Shown piece after piece: positions 52,191 to 58,298 of a stretch of 64,000 nt of DNA. This DNA comes from Woeseiaceae bacterium (GTDB taxonomy: Bacteria; Pseudomonadota; Gammaproteobacteria; Steroidobacterales; Woeseiaceae). Numbering within the stretch: the stretch's first letter is position 1; each line of letters opens with the position of its first letter. The stretch is taken from NCBI GenBank assembly GCA_021773035.1, contig JAJFKU010000029.1:1-64000 (forward strand), given 5' to 3'. The notes below the pieces were generated by a model. The model saw only the letters and a program-made list of their open reading frames with translations. It did not search any database and was not told where the DNA came from. The position numbers and the translations under genes are program-made.

Positions 52191-52247
52191 TGGTGCCCGG
52201 GGCGGGACTTGAACCCACACACCCTTTCGGATAGCGGATTTTAAGTC
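52191..52247. repeat. proximal attachment site within tRNA-Leu
   Basis: 57-bp direct repeat identical with 42009-42065. Here it forms part of the intact tRNA gene. Confidence 0.92.
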
Positions 52248-52277
52248 CGCTGCGTCTACCAATTCCGCCACCCGGGC
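52191..52277 (-). tRNA. tRNA-Leu (anticodon UAA)
   Basis: 87 nt on the reverse strand from GCCCGGGTGGCGGAATTGGT to CCA. The acceptor stem GCCCGGG pairs with CCCGGGC, the anticodon loop is CTTAAAA with anticodon TAA, and a long variable arm is present, as for leucine tRNA. The 3' 57 nt recur at 42009. Confidence 0.95.
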
Positions 52278-52430
52278 ATGGCGAGTGCCCGTAATGGGCT
52301 GGCGCAGTTTACCAGATCGGGCTTGGTGGTCCAGAGCTTGTCTGGAGATTGCCGGTGAACGGTTTCGGGTTGCGGTAGCGGCGCTCGGAGACGAACTGCC
52401 ATCGGCAAAAAGCTGTGCTCCCGATATCCT

Positions 52431-52456
52431 GACTATTGTCTGTACAGACAATAGTC
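52431..52456. promoter_or_regulatory. 26-bp perfect palindrome, operator of XRE regulator 2
   Basis: Left arm GACTATTGTCTGT, right arm ACAGACAATAGTC: a perfect palindrome ending 21 bp before the GTG start. The same site, imperfect, precedes XRE regulator 1 at an equal distance. Confidence 0.8.
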
Positions 52457-52477
52457 GTAACGTCGTAGGCTCTACGT

Positions 52478-52717
52478 GTGGCCACCCATATTTCAACACC
52501 GTTGTTTGCAAGCGTCCTACGTCGACTCAGGCGAAAGTCGGGGTTGACGCAAGGTCAGCTGGCTGAAAAAGCCTCCTGTGACGACAGCTACATCAGCTAT
52601 CTGGAATGCGAAAAACGCGGGCCGAGCCTTGAAATGGTGCTAAAAATTAGCTACGCACTCGACTATCCGGCGTGGAAGCTGGTTCGGGAAGTCGAGCGTA
52701 AACTGCCAGAAAGCTAG
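52478..52717 (+). CDS. XRE-family regulator 2
   Basis: A 79-residue helix-turn-helix protein (RLRRKSGLTQGQLAEKASCDDSYISYLECEKRGPSLEMVLKISYALDYPAWKLVREVE), paralogue of the protein at 41689. Start GTG 52478, with the palindrome 21 bp upstream. Convergent with cyclase 3 (40 bp between). The two XRE genes flank the integrated element, so before insertion they were about 0.6 kb apart. Confidence 0.88.
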   Translation: MATHISTPLFASVLRRLRRKSGLTQGQLAEKASCDDSYISYLECEKRGPSLEMVLKISYALDYPAWKLVREVERKLPES

Positions 52718-52757
52718 AGAGCGCACCCGGGGCTCGTAACCATCCAACCGCGACATA

Positions 52758-54593
52758 TCACGCAGCCGTCGGCTGCTCTATCCCTGCCCAGTTGCCGGCC
52801 CATTTTTCGGCCGCAAGGCTACACAGGATAGAACGCTGTCCGTTACCAAGTACCAGCTCACCTTCCGATAATAGTCTTTCCAATTCACGTCGATCGAGCA
52901 TGCCTTCCTCGACCAGTGCGCCATCGAGCAGAAACTCCCGCAGGAATTTCGCGTTCTCCACCAGTATCCGGGTAAAGTAACTTGTAGTGCCGCCCTTCGA
53001 CCGCCGTTGACTTATCTGCACCGGCAAATCCGATTCGAAACTTTCACGGACTAAGCCCCGCGCCCTGCCCCCATGCGTCAACAGGTAAGTCGGGATCCGC
53101 AGGCATAGCTCAATAATTGGCTGCGAAATGAGCGGGTGGACCTGTTCAGCATGCGGGCAAGGTTCCTGGTAGAACGGCTGGCAATCTACAACATTGAGTA
53201 TCTGCTCCATCTTCGCGGGCGGTAACTCGCACGCGTTTTCTACCCAAGGATGGGTATACGCTTGCGGATCCAGCAAGGCGCGGGCATTTTCTCCGAGAAC
53301 GGACGGCACACTGCGATAGACCGAGTATGGATCGAACGAGCGTCTTAGCAGGCCGTGGTGAACCACGGTACCCCACACCGACCAGAATGATTGATGCGAC
53401 AAACGGCTGTTTTCCCTGATAATACGAAGAAGCTGTGGTCGTATCCCGTGACGATGAGCGTACTCGGCGGCGATCGTTTTACTTCTTGTCTCCAAAAAAA
53501 CCTGATCGCCTCCATGCCCGGAGAAGACGGCCCCGGCATGTCGCTCAGTTACCAGGCGTCGCTTTAGAATCTCGGAGTCCGGCAGGAAACCAATCATCGC
53601 CGGAGATACAACCTTAGCCGGATTCAATAGACTCTCAAGCGGTCGTTCCGATACACGAACTTCACTCTCAATGAGTTCAAACCCGGTACTGCGGGCAACT
53701 ACCTGAGCGTAGAACCGCTCGTCTCCCTCAGACATCTCCGTAAAATAATGAAAACAAAGAACGTCTGGGTGATTGCTCGCTCCGGCCAGGCAATCCGCAA
53801 TGATGGAGGAGTCGAGCCCACCCGACAGCTCATGCACGATGCTGTCATAGCAAGAGGCCCAGCCGTTTACACAGTGACGTACGATGTCCCGTAAAGCCGT
53901 GCGAGCTTCGTCAACGTTTTCGATCATGTCCGCTTCACAGATACTGGCCGGACTCCAGTAGAACGATTTGTTCTTTCCTGTCATCCCGGCATGATCCTGG
54001 ATCGCAACACACTCACCAGCGAGCAGTTGTGTCACTTCCTTGAACCCTGTTGACCGGGTAACCAATCGAGTATGCTGAAAGAATGCCGTAACGTGACCCC
54101 AGTCTACTGACAGGCGGGAGAAATTAAGTCTTACGCAATCTTCAATATCGGAAAGGATGACATCAATTCCTGCAGTCATCATCAAGTAACAAGGCAGCCC
54201 TCCGGTTGGGTCTCTGAGTACATATCGCATCTCGCCACCCGGCGTTCGTAGAAACGCAATATAGTGCCCCCAACAACGATCAACCAATCGGCGCCCCTGC
54301 GACTTGATTAGTTGTTCTGACTCTTTGTCGTCGAAGCTTGGGTCGGTCGGAACGCAGTCCATGTCAGTTTGACGATCGAATAGTTTACCGACGACAACAC
54401 CAGCACCCTGCTTTAGGACGTAGGCATCGCAAGCACCTCCGGCCTGACGCATATGGAGCACACGCAAACCTGGAACATCGAGTACGCCTTGCCAGTTGTT
54501 TGATGTCGACAGCAAAAGATGGGCGAGTCGCTGAACTTCGCTGGTTTTTGCCTGGTCCTTACAGTTCCAGCTGAACGCCATGTATCGATACAC
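52758..54593 (-). CDS. lasso peptide cyclase 3 (asparagine synthetase homologue)
   Basis: A 611-residue lasso cyclase starting at GTG 54593 (MYRYMAFSWN), in line with MYRFVALSWN and MHRYIAFAWN of the other two. No N-terminal nucleophilic Cys at position 2. PP-loop SGGLDS at residues 257-262. Conserved HPLISQPIIELCLRIPTY near the C-terminus. No B protein gene lies between it and precursor 3, so leader removal must come from B1 or B2. A promoter-like site sits right before its start. Confidence 0.95.
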   Translation of the reverse strand: MYRYMAFSWNCKDQAKTSEVQRLAHLLLSTSNNWQGVLDVPGLRVLHMRQAGGACDAYVLKQGAGVVVGKLFDRQTDMDCVPTDPSFDDKESEQLIKSQGRRLVDRCWGHYIAFLRTPGGEMRYVLRDPTGGLPCYLMMTAGIDVILSDIEDCVRLNFSRLSVDWGHVTAFFQHTRLVTRSTGFKEVTQLLAGECVAIQDHAGMTGKNKSFYWSPASICEADMIENVDEARTALRDIVRHCVNGWASCYDSIVHELSGGLDSSIIADCLAGASNHPDVLCFHYFTEMSEGDERFYAQVVARSTGFELIESEVRVSERPLESLLNPAKVVSPAMIGFLPDSEILKRRLVTERHAGAVFSGHGGDQVFLETRSKTIAAEYAHRHGIRPQLLRIIRENSRLSHQSFWSVWGTVVHHGLLRRSFDPYSVYRSVPSVLGENARALLDPQAYTHPWVENACELPPAKMEQILNVVDCQPFYQEPCPHAEQVHPLISQPIIELCLRIPTYLLTHGGRARGLVRESFESDLPVQISQRRSKGGTTSYFTRILVENAKFLREFLLDGALVEEGMLDRRELERLLSEGELVLGNGQRSILCSLAAEKWAGNWAGIEQPTAA

Positions 54594-54611
54594 AGTCAGA
54601 TTCCCCTGGAT

Positions 54612-54640
54612 AATTAGTTCGGTTTTGTCTTAGGCGTCAA
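54612..54640 (-). promoter_or_regulatory. promoter-like site of cyclase 3
   Basis: Reverse strand TTGACG, 17-bp spacer, CTAATT. The same -35, spacer length and CTA start of the -10 appear before precursors 1 and 2. It lies 19 bp ahead of the GTG, behind the hairpin that follows precursor 3. Confidence 0.45.
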
Positions 54641-54650
54641 AAGTCCTAAA

Positions 54651-54679
54651 AGGCTACGCAACCGAGCGTCACGCAGCCT
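54651..54679 (-). other. intercistronic stem-loop A3-C3
   Basis: On the reverse strand AGGCTGCG..CGTAGCCT forms a stem with one mismatch, followed by TTTAGG. Same position relative to the precursor as the stem-loops of loci 1 and 2. Confidence 0.5.
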
Positions 54680-54718
54680 GTTAGCTACCGATTTAGACGA
54701 TAACTGGCAGCGTCAAAC

Positions 54719-54850
54719 TTAGAGACAGGAATACGGCCAGGTATACGAGTACCTGAAGGAGCCATTCGTAGTCTCCTGACAATACTCGTTACTACCACCC
54801 TTTGTTTTTTCCGAAACTGTACCGACAACCATCAAGATTTCTTCGTTCAT
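54719..54850 (-). CDS. lasso peptide precursor 3
   Basis: A 43-residue precursor on the reverse strand. The 17-residue leader (MNEEILMVVGTVSEKTK) ends with Thr at -2 and closely matches leader 2. The core starts GGSNEYCQE: Gly1 to Glu9 gives a 9-residue ring. The 17-residue tail begins TTNGSFRYSY and ends WPYSCL. Cys7 is in the ring and Cys25 near the end. Glu5 is a less likely ring residue. GGAGAAAATC precedes ATG exactly as in precursor 2. The tail is aromatic-rich (four Tyr, one Trp, one Phe). Confidence 0.92.
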   Translation of the reverse strand: MNEEILMVVGTVSEKTKGGSNEYCQETTNGSFRYSYTWPYSCL

Positions 54851-54913
54851 GATTTTCTCCTTTACCTTTTTTGGTAACCAAACCACCGCAATAGATGGTT
54901 GAGATAATCCTGA

Positions 54914-54942
54914 ATAGCTGACAAGAACTTGTCAAAAATATC
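54914..54942 (-). promoter_or_regulatory. promoter of lasso precursor 3
   Basis: Reverse strand GATATTTTTGAC at 54942-54931, containing -35 TTGACA. The start codon is 81 bp downstream, nearly the distance at locus 2 (82 bp). Confidence 0.6.
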
Positions 54943-55019
54943 CCTAATTGAGCATGGGGAAGAAAACCGGGTTACACGGTCGACCGTAGCGAATCGAATG
55001 ATCTCAAGTTTCTCAGTGG

Positions 55020-55147
55020 CGGGATATCTCACTCCTGGTTACCCCCAATCTCCGAGAACGCGGCGCGAATCTCAAAATGATGATCAAGCTCTGCTAAGCG
55101 CTGGACCACCCGCGTGAAGGTGCTTCAGGAAGTCGAGTGTGAGCTGC
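55020..55147 (+). pseudogene. decayed XRE-type regulator remnant
   Basis: Translated pieces match XRE regulators 1 and 2 in order but in shifted frames: ISLL, then ERG..NLKMMIKLC, stop, ALDHP, frameshift, KVLQEVECELP (compare SLDTMLRLAEALDCPAWKLVRETE and ALDYPAWKLVREVERKLP). It contains an in-frame stop and at least one frameshift. No 26-bp palindrome was found before it. Suggests a third copy once stood near locus 3. Confidence 0.6.
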
Positions 55148-55170
55148 CTGCTGTTCCCGCTCGAGACGCC

Positions 55171-55188
55171 CCTGCCTATTCTGGTAGC
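55171..55188 (+). promoter_or_regulatory. lux-box-like palindrome upstream of secreted protein
   Basis: CCTGCC-TATTCT-GGTAGC. CATACT begins 23 bp downstream. An overlapping perfect repeat TTCTGGT-AGCTG-ACCAGAA spans 55179-55197. Confidence 0.6.
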
Positions 55189-55300
55189 TGACCAGAAATA
55201 TCTGATTGTCCATACTTGGTCGTTTTCCACGTTTAGTAGAGGGGCAATAGCAACCCTCTCACATAGCGAGTGTTAAATCAGGCAAGCGGAGACCCTTAAC

Positions 55301-55699
55301 ATGTACCTAAAAAAAATGGCCGTACTAGCCGCGTTACTTATTGCATTGATCGCGAACGCAGCCCATGCGGGCGTGACCGTCTGGGCCATTGCCGATAATC
55401 AGACGTCGTCGTCTGTTTCCTTGGTCGACTCGGAGACTTTAGGGAGTTTCGGCGGCAGCGGGCCGGTCAGCTCAATAGCGGCGAGTTCGGCTGGGGGAGG
55501 CGTAAGCTACACACCGGGCTTATATGAAAGCGGGCTAATAGAGTACGGATCGTGCACGATGTACTGGACCGTTTACGTCGACTATTACTATGTTGACGCC
55601 TACACCAGCGCGTCGGGTACAAACTGCACAGCAACCGTGGTGGGACAGAGTGTGTTTGGTTACAACGCAAATGTCTGGATCCGACTCGATATCACATAG
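55301..55699 (+). CDS. small secreted protein of unknown function
   Basis: A 132-residue protein with a clean signal peptide (MAVLAALLIALIANAAHA) and a mature part of about 109 residues rich in Ser, Tyr, Gly and Thr with two Cys (YGSCTMYW and GTNCTATV) that could form a disulfide. Strands such as MYWTVYVDYYYVDAYTSAS suggest a beta fold. No family recognised. A lux-box-like site lies 112 bp upstream, so it may be co-regulated with the GntR genes of the lasso island. Confidence 0.75.
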   Translation: MYLKKMAVLAALLIALIANAAHAGVTVWAIADNQTSSSVSLVDSETLGSFGGSGPVSSIAASSAGGGVSYTPGLYESGLIEYGSCTMYWTVYVDYYYVDAYTSASGTNCTATVVGQSVFGYNANVWIRLDIT

Positions 55700-55729
55700 C
55701 GAATAACGGGCGCCCGGCTCCACCGCGTT

Positions 55730-55747
55730 CCTACCCAATCAGGTAGG
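55730..55747 (+). promoter_or_regulatory. lux-box-like palindrome upstream of gntR3
   Basis: CCTACC-CAATCA-GGTAGG. Nearly identical to the box at 33146 and, like it, ending 62 bp before the start codon. TAGACT begins 24 bp downstream. Confidence 0.72.
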
Positions 55748-55808
55748 TTACCGACTCGTGTTGCGCTCTCTAGACTCGGCCCTTTTTAGTGTTGACTGCG
55801 GATCAGAA

Positions 55809-56453
55809 ATGCCTGCAACATCAGCGACAGAAACGGCCGAAGACGCTGTGTATCTCGCAATTAGAGCACGCGTCATTGCCTATGAGTTTGCACAGGGAAA
55901 ACGCATTATCATGGCGCGCCTGGCGGATGAATTGGGCGTCAGCACCTGGCCCATTCGCGACGCAATGAAGCGGCTGGCCGCCGAGGGGCTCGTTATCAAA
56001 GCACCGCATAAGGGCTTTATTGCCATGAGCCTGACAGGCGACCGCGTGCTTGAGCAATACGAGCTGACAAGATTGTACTTATCGCAAAGCGCAAAACGGA
56101 TCGATACAGTAGCGCACCCTCGACTATCGGAGTACGAACCGCTTGCCACCGTGCTGAATGGGCTTAAGCGGCGGACCCTGTCAGATGCGAAGGCGCTGGC
56201 GATTTACACCAGTGAGGTTTTTTGCCAACTTGCCCTGCTCACGGGAAGCTCCGAGCTTGCCCGCGCCATCGAACGCACGAATGACCATTTGTACTACATT
56301 CGCACGCTTGAGTGCAGGCACCTGAACAGCGTTCAGACGGAACTGATATGTTTCTGCCAGCTGGTACTCGCCCGTCAATGTGAAGAATTGGTATCGCTCA
56401 TCAATGACTATCACGATCAGCGGATTGCCTTACTGCCGATGCTGCTTCGCTAA
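55809..56453 (+). CDS. GntR-family regulator 3 of the lasso island
   Basis: A 214-residue protein from ATG 55809 (TTG 55758 possible but would cover the promoter region). Winged helix YEFAQGKRIIMARLADELGVSTWPIRDAMKRLAAEGLVIKAPHKGFIAM, helical effector domain ending NDYHDQRIALLPMLLR. Highly similar to the regulator at 34015. Lies between loci 3 and 2 on the strand of locus 2. Its 3' end overlaps the convergent cytochrome gene by 53 bp. Confidence 0.87.
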   Translation: MPATSATETAEDAVYLAIRARVIAYEFAQGKRIIMARLADELGVSTWPIRDAMKRLAAEGLVIKAPHKGFIAMSLTGDRVLEQYELTRLYLSQSAKRIDTVAHPRLSEYEPLATVLNGLKRRTLSDAKALAIYTSEVFCQLALLTGSSELARAIERTNDHLYYIRTLECRHLNSVQTELICFCQLVLARQCEELVSLINDYHDQRIALLPMLLR

Positions 56454-57528
56454 CTGCGCCCATCGTTTCGCCCCTGAACACCGGATACCCGAACGAAACC
56501 CAGCCGCGGATACCTTCCCAGAGTACGGCTGTGTTGGTGAAGCCCTGTTCACGGATTTTGGCGTTGACGAACTCGGCGGCGGCTGTCGGACATTCGCAGT
56601 AAGTCACTATCATTGTGCCATCGTCAGGCAAATCTTTCGCCAGCGCTTCGAAGCTGTTGTAATTGGTGTAATAAGGAAGCGGCACAGAGCCCTCTATGTT
56701 CACCATCAGCCACTGTGACATGGCCCGCGTATCGAGTAGCACAATGCGTTTCTTTTCCTGCAACGCCTCAAGTAAGTCCTCGGATGTAACGTAGAGATCT
56801 TCTTTCAACTCAAACTCGGCTGTCGGGGAACCGGGATTGAGGACATAGTTTTCGGCCGTCGGTGGCGTTCGGAGCACCGGTTGCTCGACTGTCCATCCGG
56901 TTGCCCGGCTACGCAAGAACGCTGTAACACCGTCCATCTCGGCCGTGGATAAGGTATCGGAAAATGCCTGCATCTCGGTATCATCACGTCCATTTTCGAT
57001 AGCGAACTTAAGAAACGTGTCCGAGGTCAGCGACAGCATGGCTGGATTACCCAGGGCTGTACCGGTGCCGCCTTCTCCTTCTTCACCATGACACAAGGCA
57101 CATTCTTCTTCGTAAACAGCCTTACCGATCTCTGTATCGCCGGCAATGGCGTCGAAGGTGAAGGCGTAAGGTTCGACTACTACCTGACTTTGTAACCAGC
57201 GTAAAAGAGTTTGAATCTCTGCACGTGTCATGGGCCCGCCAACGTCATCGAGATAGGCAGCCATCGGAGTACCGAGTCTTCCGTAAGCGGTGGCGTAGTA
57301 CATTTCACGTGCACCGGAGGTCATCAACGACTTTGAGCGAAGAGACGGCGCATGATCGTTAACGTGACCCTGGCGTTCTTCGCCGTGGCATAAGGCGCAG
57401 TATTGTTGGTAGTTGGATGCCGCAGCAATCGATTGCTCCTCGCTGAGTTGCGGTGGCTCTGCAGCGTAGACCGTACTTGACAAAAAGACGAGGTTTACAG
57501 CAACAAGGTTCAGAAGTTCTCGGGTCAT
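56401..57528 (-). CDS. diheme cytochrome c fused to rhodanese domain
   Basis: A 375-residue exported protein (signal LLNLVAVNLVFLSSTVYA). Two c-type heme sites, QQYCALCHGEERQGH at about residue 42 and EEECALCHGEEGEGG at about residue 146, then a C-terminal rhodanese domain (EALQEKKRIVLLDTRAMSQWLMVNIEGSVPLPYYTNY and GTMIVTYCECPTAAAEF, with Cys in the active loop CECPTA). Suggests sulfur transfer coupled to electron transport. Not obviously related to lasso synthesis although it sits in the island. Requires the ccm system encoded upstream. Confidence 0.88.
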   Translation of the reverse strand: MTRELLNLVAVNLVFLSSTVYAAEPPQLSEEQSIAAASNYQQYCALCHGEERQGHVNDHAPSLRSKSLMTSGAREMYYATAYGRLGTPMAAYLDDVGGPMTRAEIQTLLRWLQSQVVVEPYAFTFDAIAGDTEIGKAVYEEECALCHGEEGEGGTGTALGNPAMLSLTSDTFLKFAIENGRDDTEMQAFSDTLSTAEMDGVTAFLRSRATGWTVEQPVLRTPPTAENYVLNPGSPTAEFELKEDLYVTSEDLLEALQEKKRIVLLDTRAMSQWLMVNIEGSVPLPYYTNYNSFEALAKDLPDDGTMIVTYCECPTAAAEFVNAKIREQGFTNTAVLWEGIRGWVSFGYPVFRGETMGAVSEAASAVRQSADRDSH

Positions 57529-57885
57529 GGCATGCTCGTGTAGATGAATGTGTCTGCACCGATGCTAGCACTCATGACGACATTGCTCGTGAAAAAATAT
57601 GGACATTTTGTGTGGATTTTTCAGCCTTGCGCAGTCCGGCGTACGTTTGAGAATTCTTTCTTTGCGCAATGAGCTATTCGTTCTTGCATCATTACAACTC
57701 GCGTCGCCATCACGCGACAGTGTGCCAACAAGAAATTCATACAGCAAACGTAGGCGAAGATAACTCTTCCTTTACAAGAAGTTGAATCTAGCCCGTCGTT
57801 TAACGATATGCGTTTGCATAGGCTTACTTACTAATCAACGACCACCTCACAACAACAGAACAGTAACGTTCGCGCTCGAAGAATG

Positions 57886-57920
57886 GATAGTTTTGACATC
57901 AATTATTCGCCGTCGCTATG
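57886..57920 (+). promoter_or_regulatory. upstream promoter of lasso operon 2
   Basis: GATAGTTTTGAC at 57886-57897; -35 TTGACA, 17-bp spacer, CTATGG. A second copy of the motif lies 77 bp downstream. The rest of the spacer 57529-57885 contains no gene that I can support. Confidence 0.5.
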
Positions 57921-57962
57921 GTTGACTGAATGGGTCGAAATTCAGCTTCTTTCTTTCTATTG

Positions 57963-57998
57963 GATACTTTTGACGAAACCTCAATAACTGCCCTAACG
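57963..57998 (+). promoter_or_regulatory. promoter of lasso operon 2
   Basis: GATACTTTTGAC at 57963-57974; -35 TTGACG, 17-bp spacer, CTAACG. 82 bp before the precursor start. Confidence 0.6.
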
Positions 57999-58055
57999 TT
58001 CTCCTCGCCACATGTTGTGGTGATTCAATTCCCCAAAACAGCAATGGAGAAAATC

Positions 58056-58187
58056 ATGAATGAAGAAATCCTGATTGAACTGGGTGAAGTATCCGAGAAA
58101 ACTATGGGTCTTCCCGCTGGCTGCATCTTTGAGGGTCCTACCCTCCCGAACAGGCAGAAGCAAGTAGGCGAAGATTGCCCGTCGTAG
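58056..58187 (+). CDS. lasso peptide precursor 2
   Basis: A 43-residue precursor. The 17-residue leader (MNEEILIELGEVSEKTM) ends with Thr at -2. The core starts GLPAGCIFE: Gly1 to Glu9 gives a 9-residue ring. The 17-residue tail begins GPTLPNRQKQ and ends VGEDCPS. Cys6 lies in the ring, Cys24 in the tail. The open frame extends upstream to 57930, but the GGAGAAAATC-ATG context shared with precursors 1 and 3 sets the start at 58056. B, C and D genes follow. Confidence 0.94.
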   Translation: MNEEILIELGEVSEKTMGLPAGCIFEGPTLPNRQKQVGEDCPS

Positions 58188-58241
58188 TACTAGCGGGGAC
58201 CGAAGCCTGATCCGAGGTTACAACTTGGACAACTCGGTCAG

Positions 58242-58271
58242 AAGGTGCGCGGCATCGTTGCCGCGCACCTT
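58242..58271 (+). terminator. stem-loop A2-B2 (attenuator-like)
   Basis: AAGGTGCGCGGCA-TCGT-TGCCGCGCACCTT is a perfect 13-bp stem followed by TTGTAT. It would reduce transcription into the B, C and D genes and keep precursor mRNA in excess. Confidence 0.75.
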
Positions 58272-58298
58272 TTGTATAGTAAGGAAACTGGTATTCAT

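Larger units (their letters stand above)
42009..52247. mobile_element. 10.2-kb integrated element (phage satellite or prophage remnant)
   Basis: Bounded by 57-bp perfect direct repeats derived from the 3' part of a tRNA-Leu gene. Integrase sits at the tRNA end. Contents: hairpin repeats, two small proteins, a PIN-like protein, tape measure, DUF2190-like, ClpP-type protease, small-terminase-like protein, iterons, winged-helix protein, AlpA-like protein and integrase. No portal, large terminase, major capsid or lysis gene is evident, which fits a satellite or a decayed prophage. It lies within the lasso island, between locus 1 and locus 3. Confidence 0.88.

Noticed and set aside
54600-54718. 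Hidden B gene or RRE between precursor 3 and cyclase 3
   Set aside because: Only about 120 bp, stops in all frames; it holds a hairpin and a promoter-like site only.
57930-58055. Longer version of lasso precursor 2 beginning 42 codons upstream
   Set aside because: The upstream part covers the promoter motif and the ribosome site GGAGAAAATC that is common to all three precursors; the leader of 17 residues from 58056 matches precursor 3.
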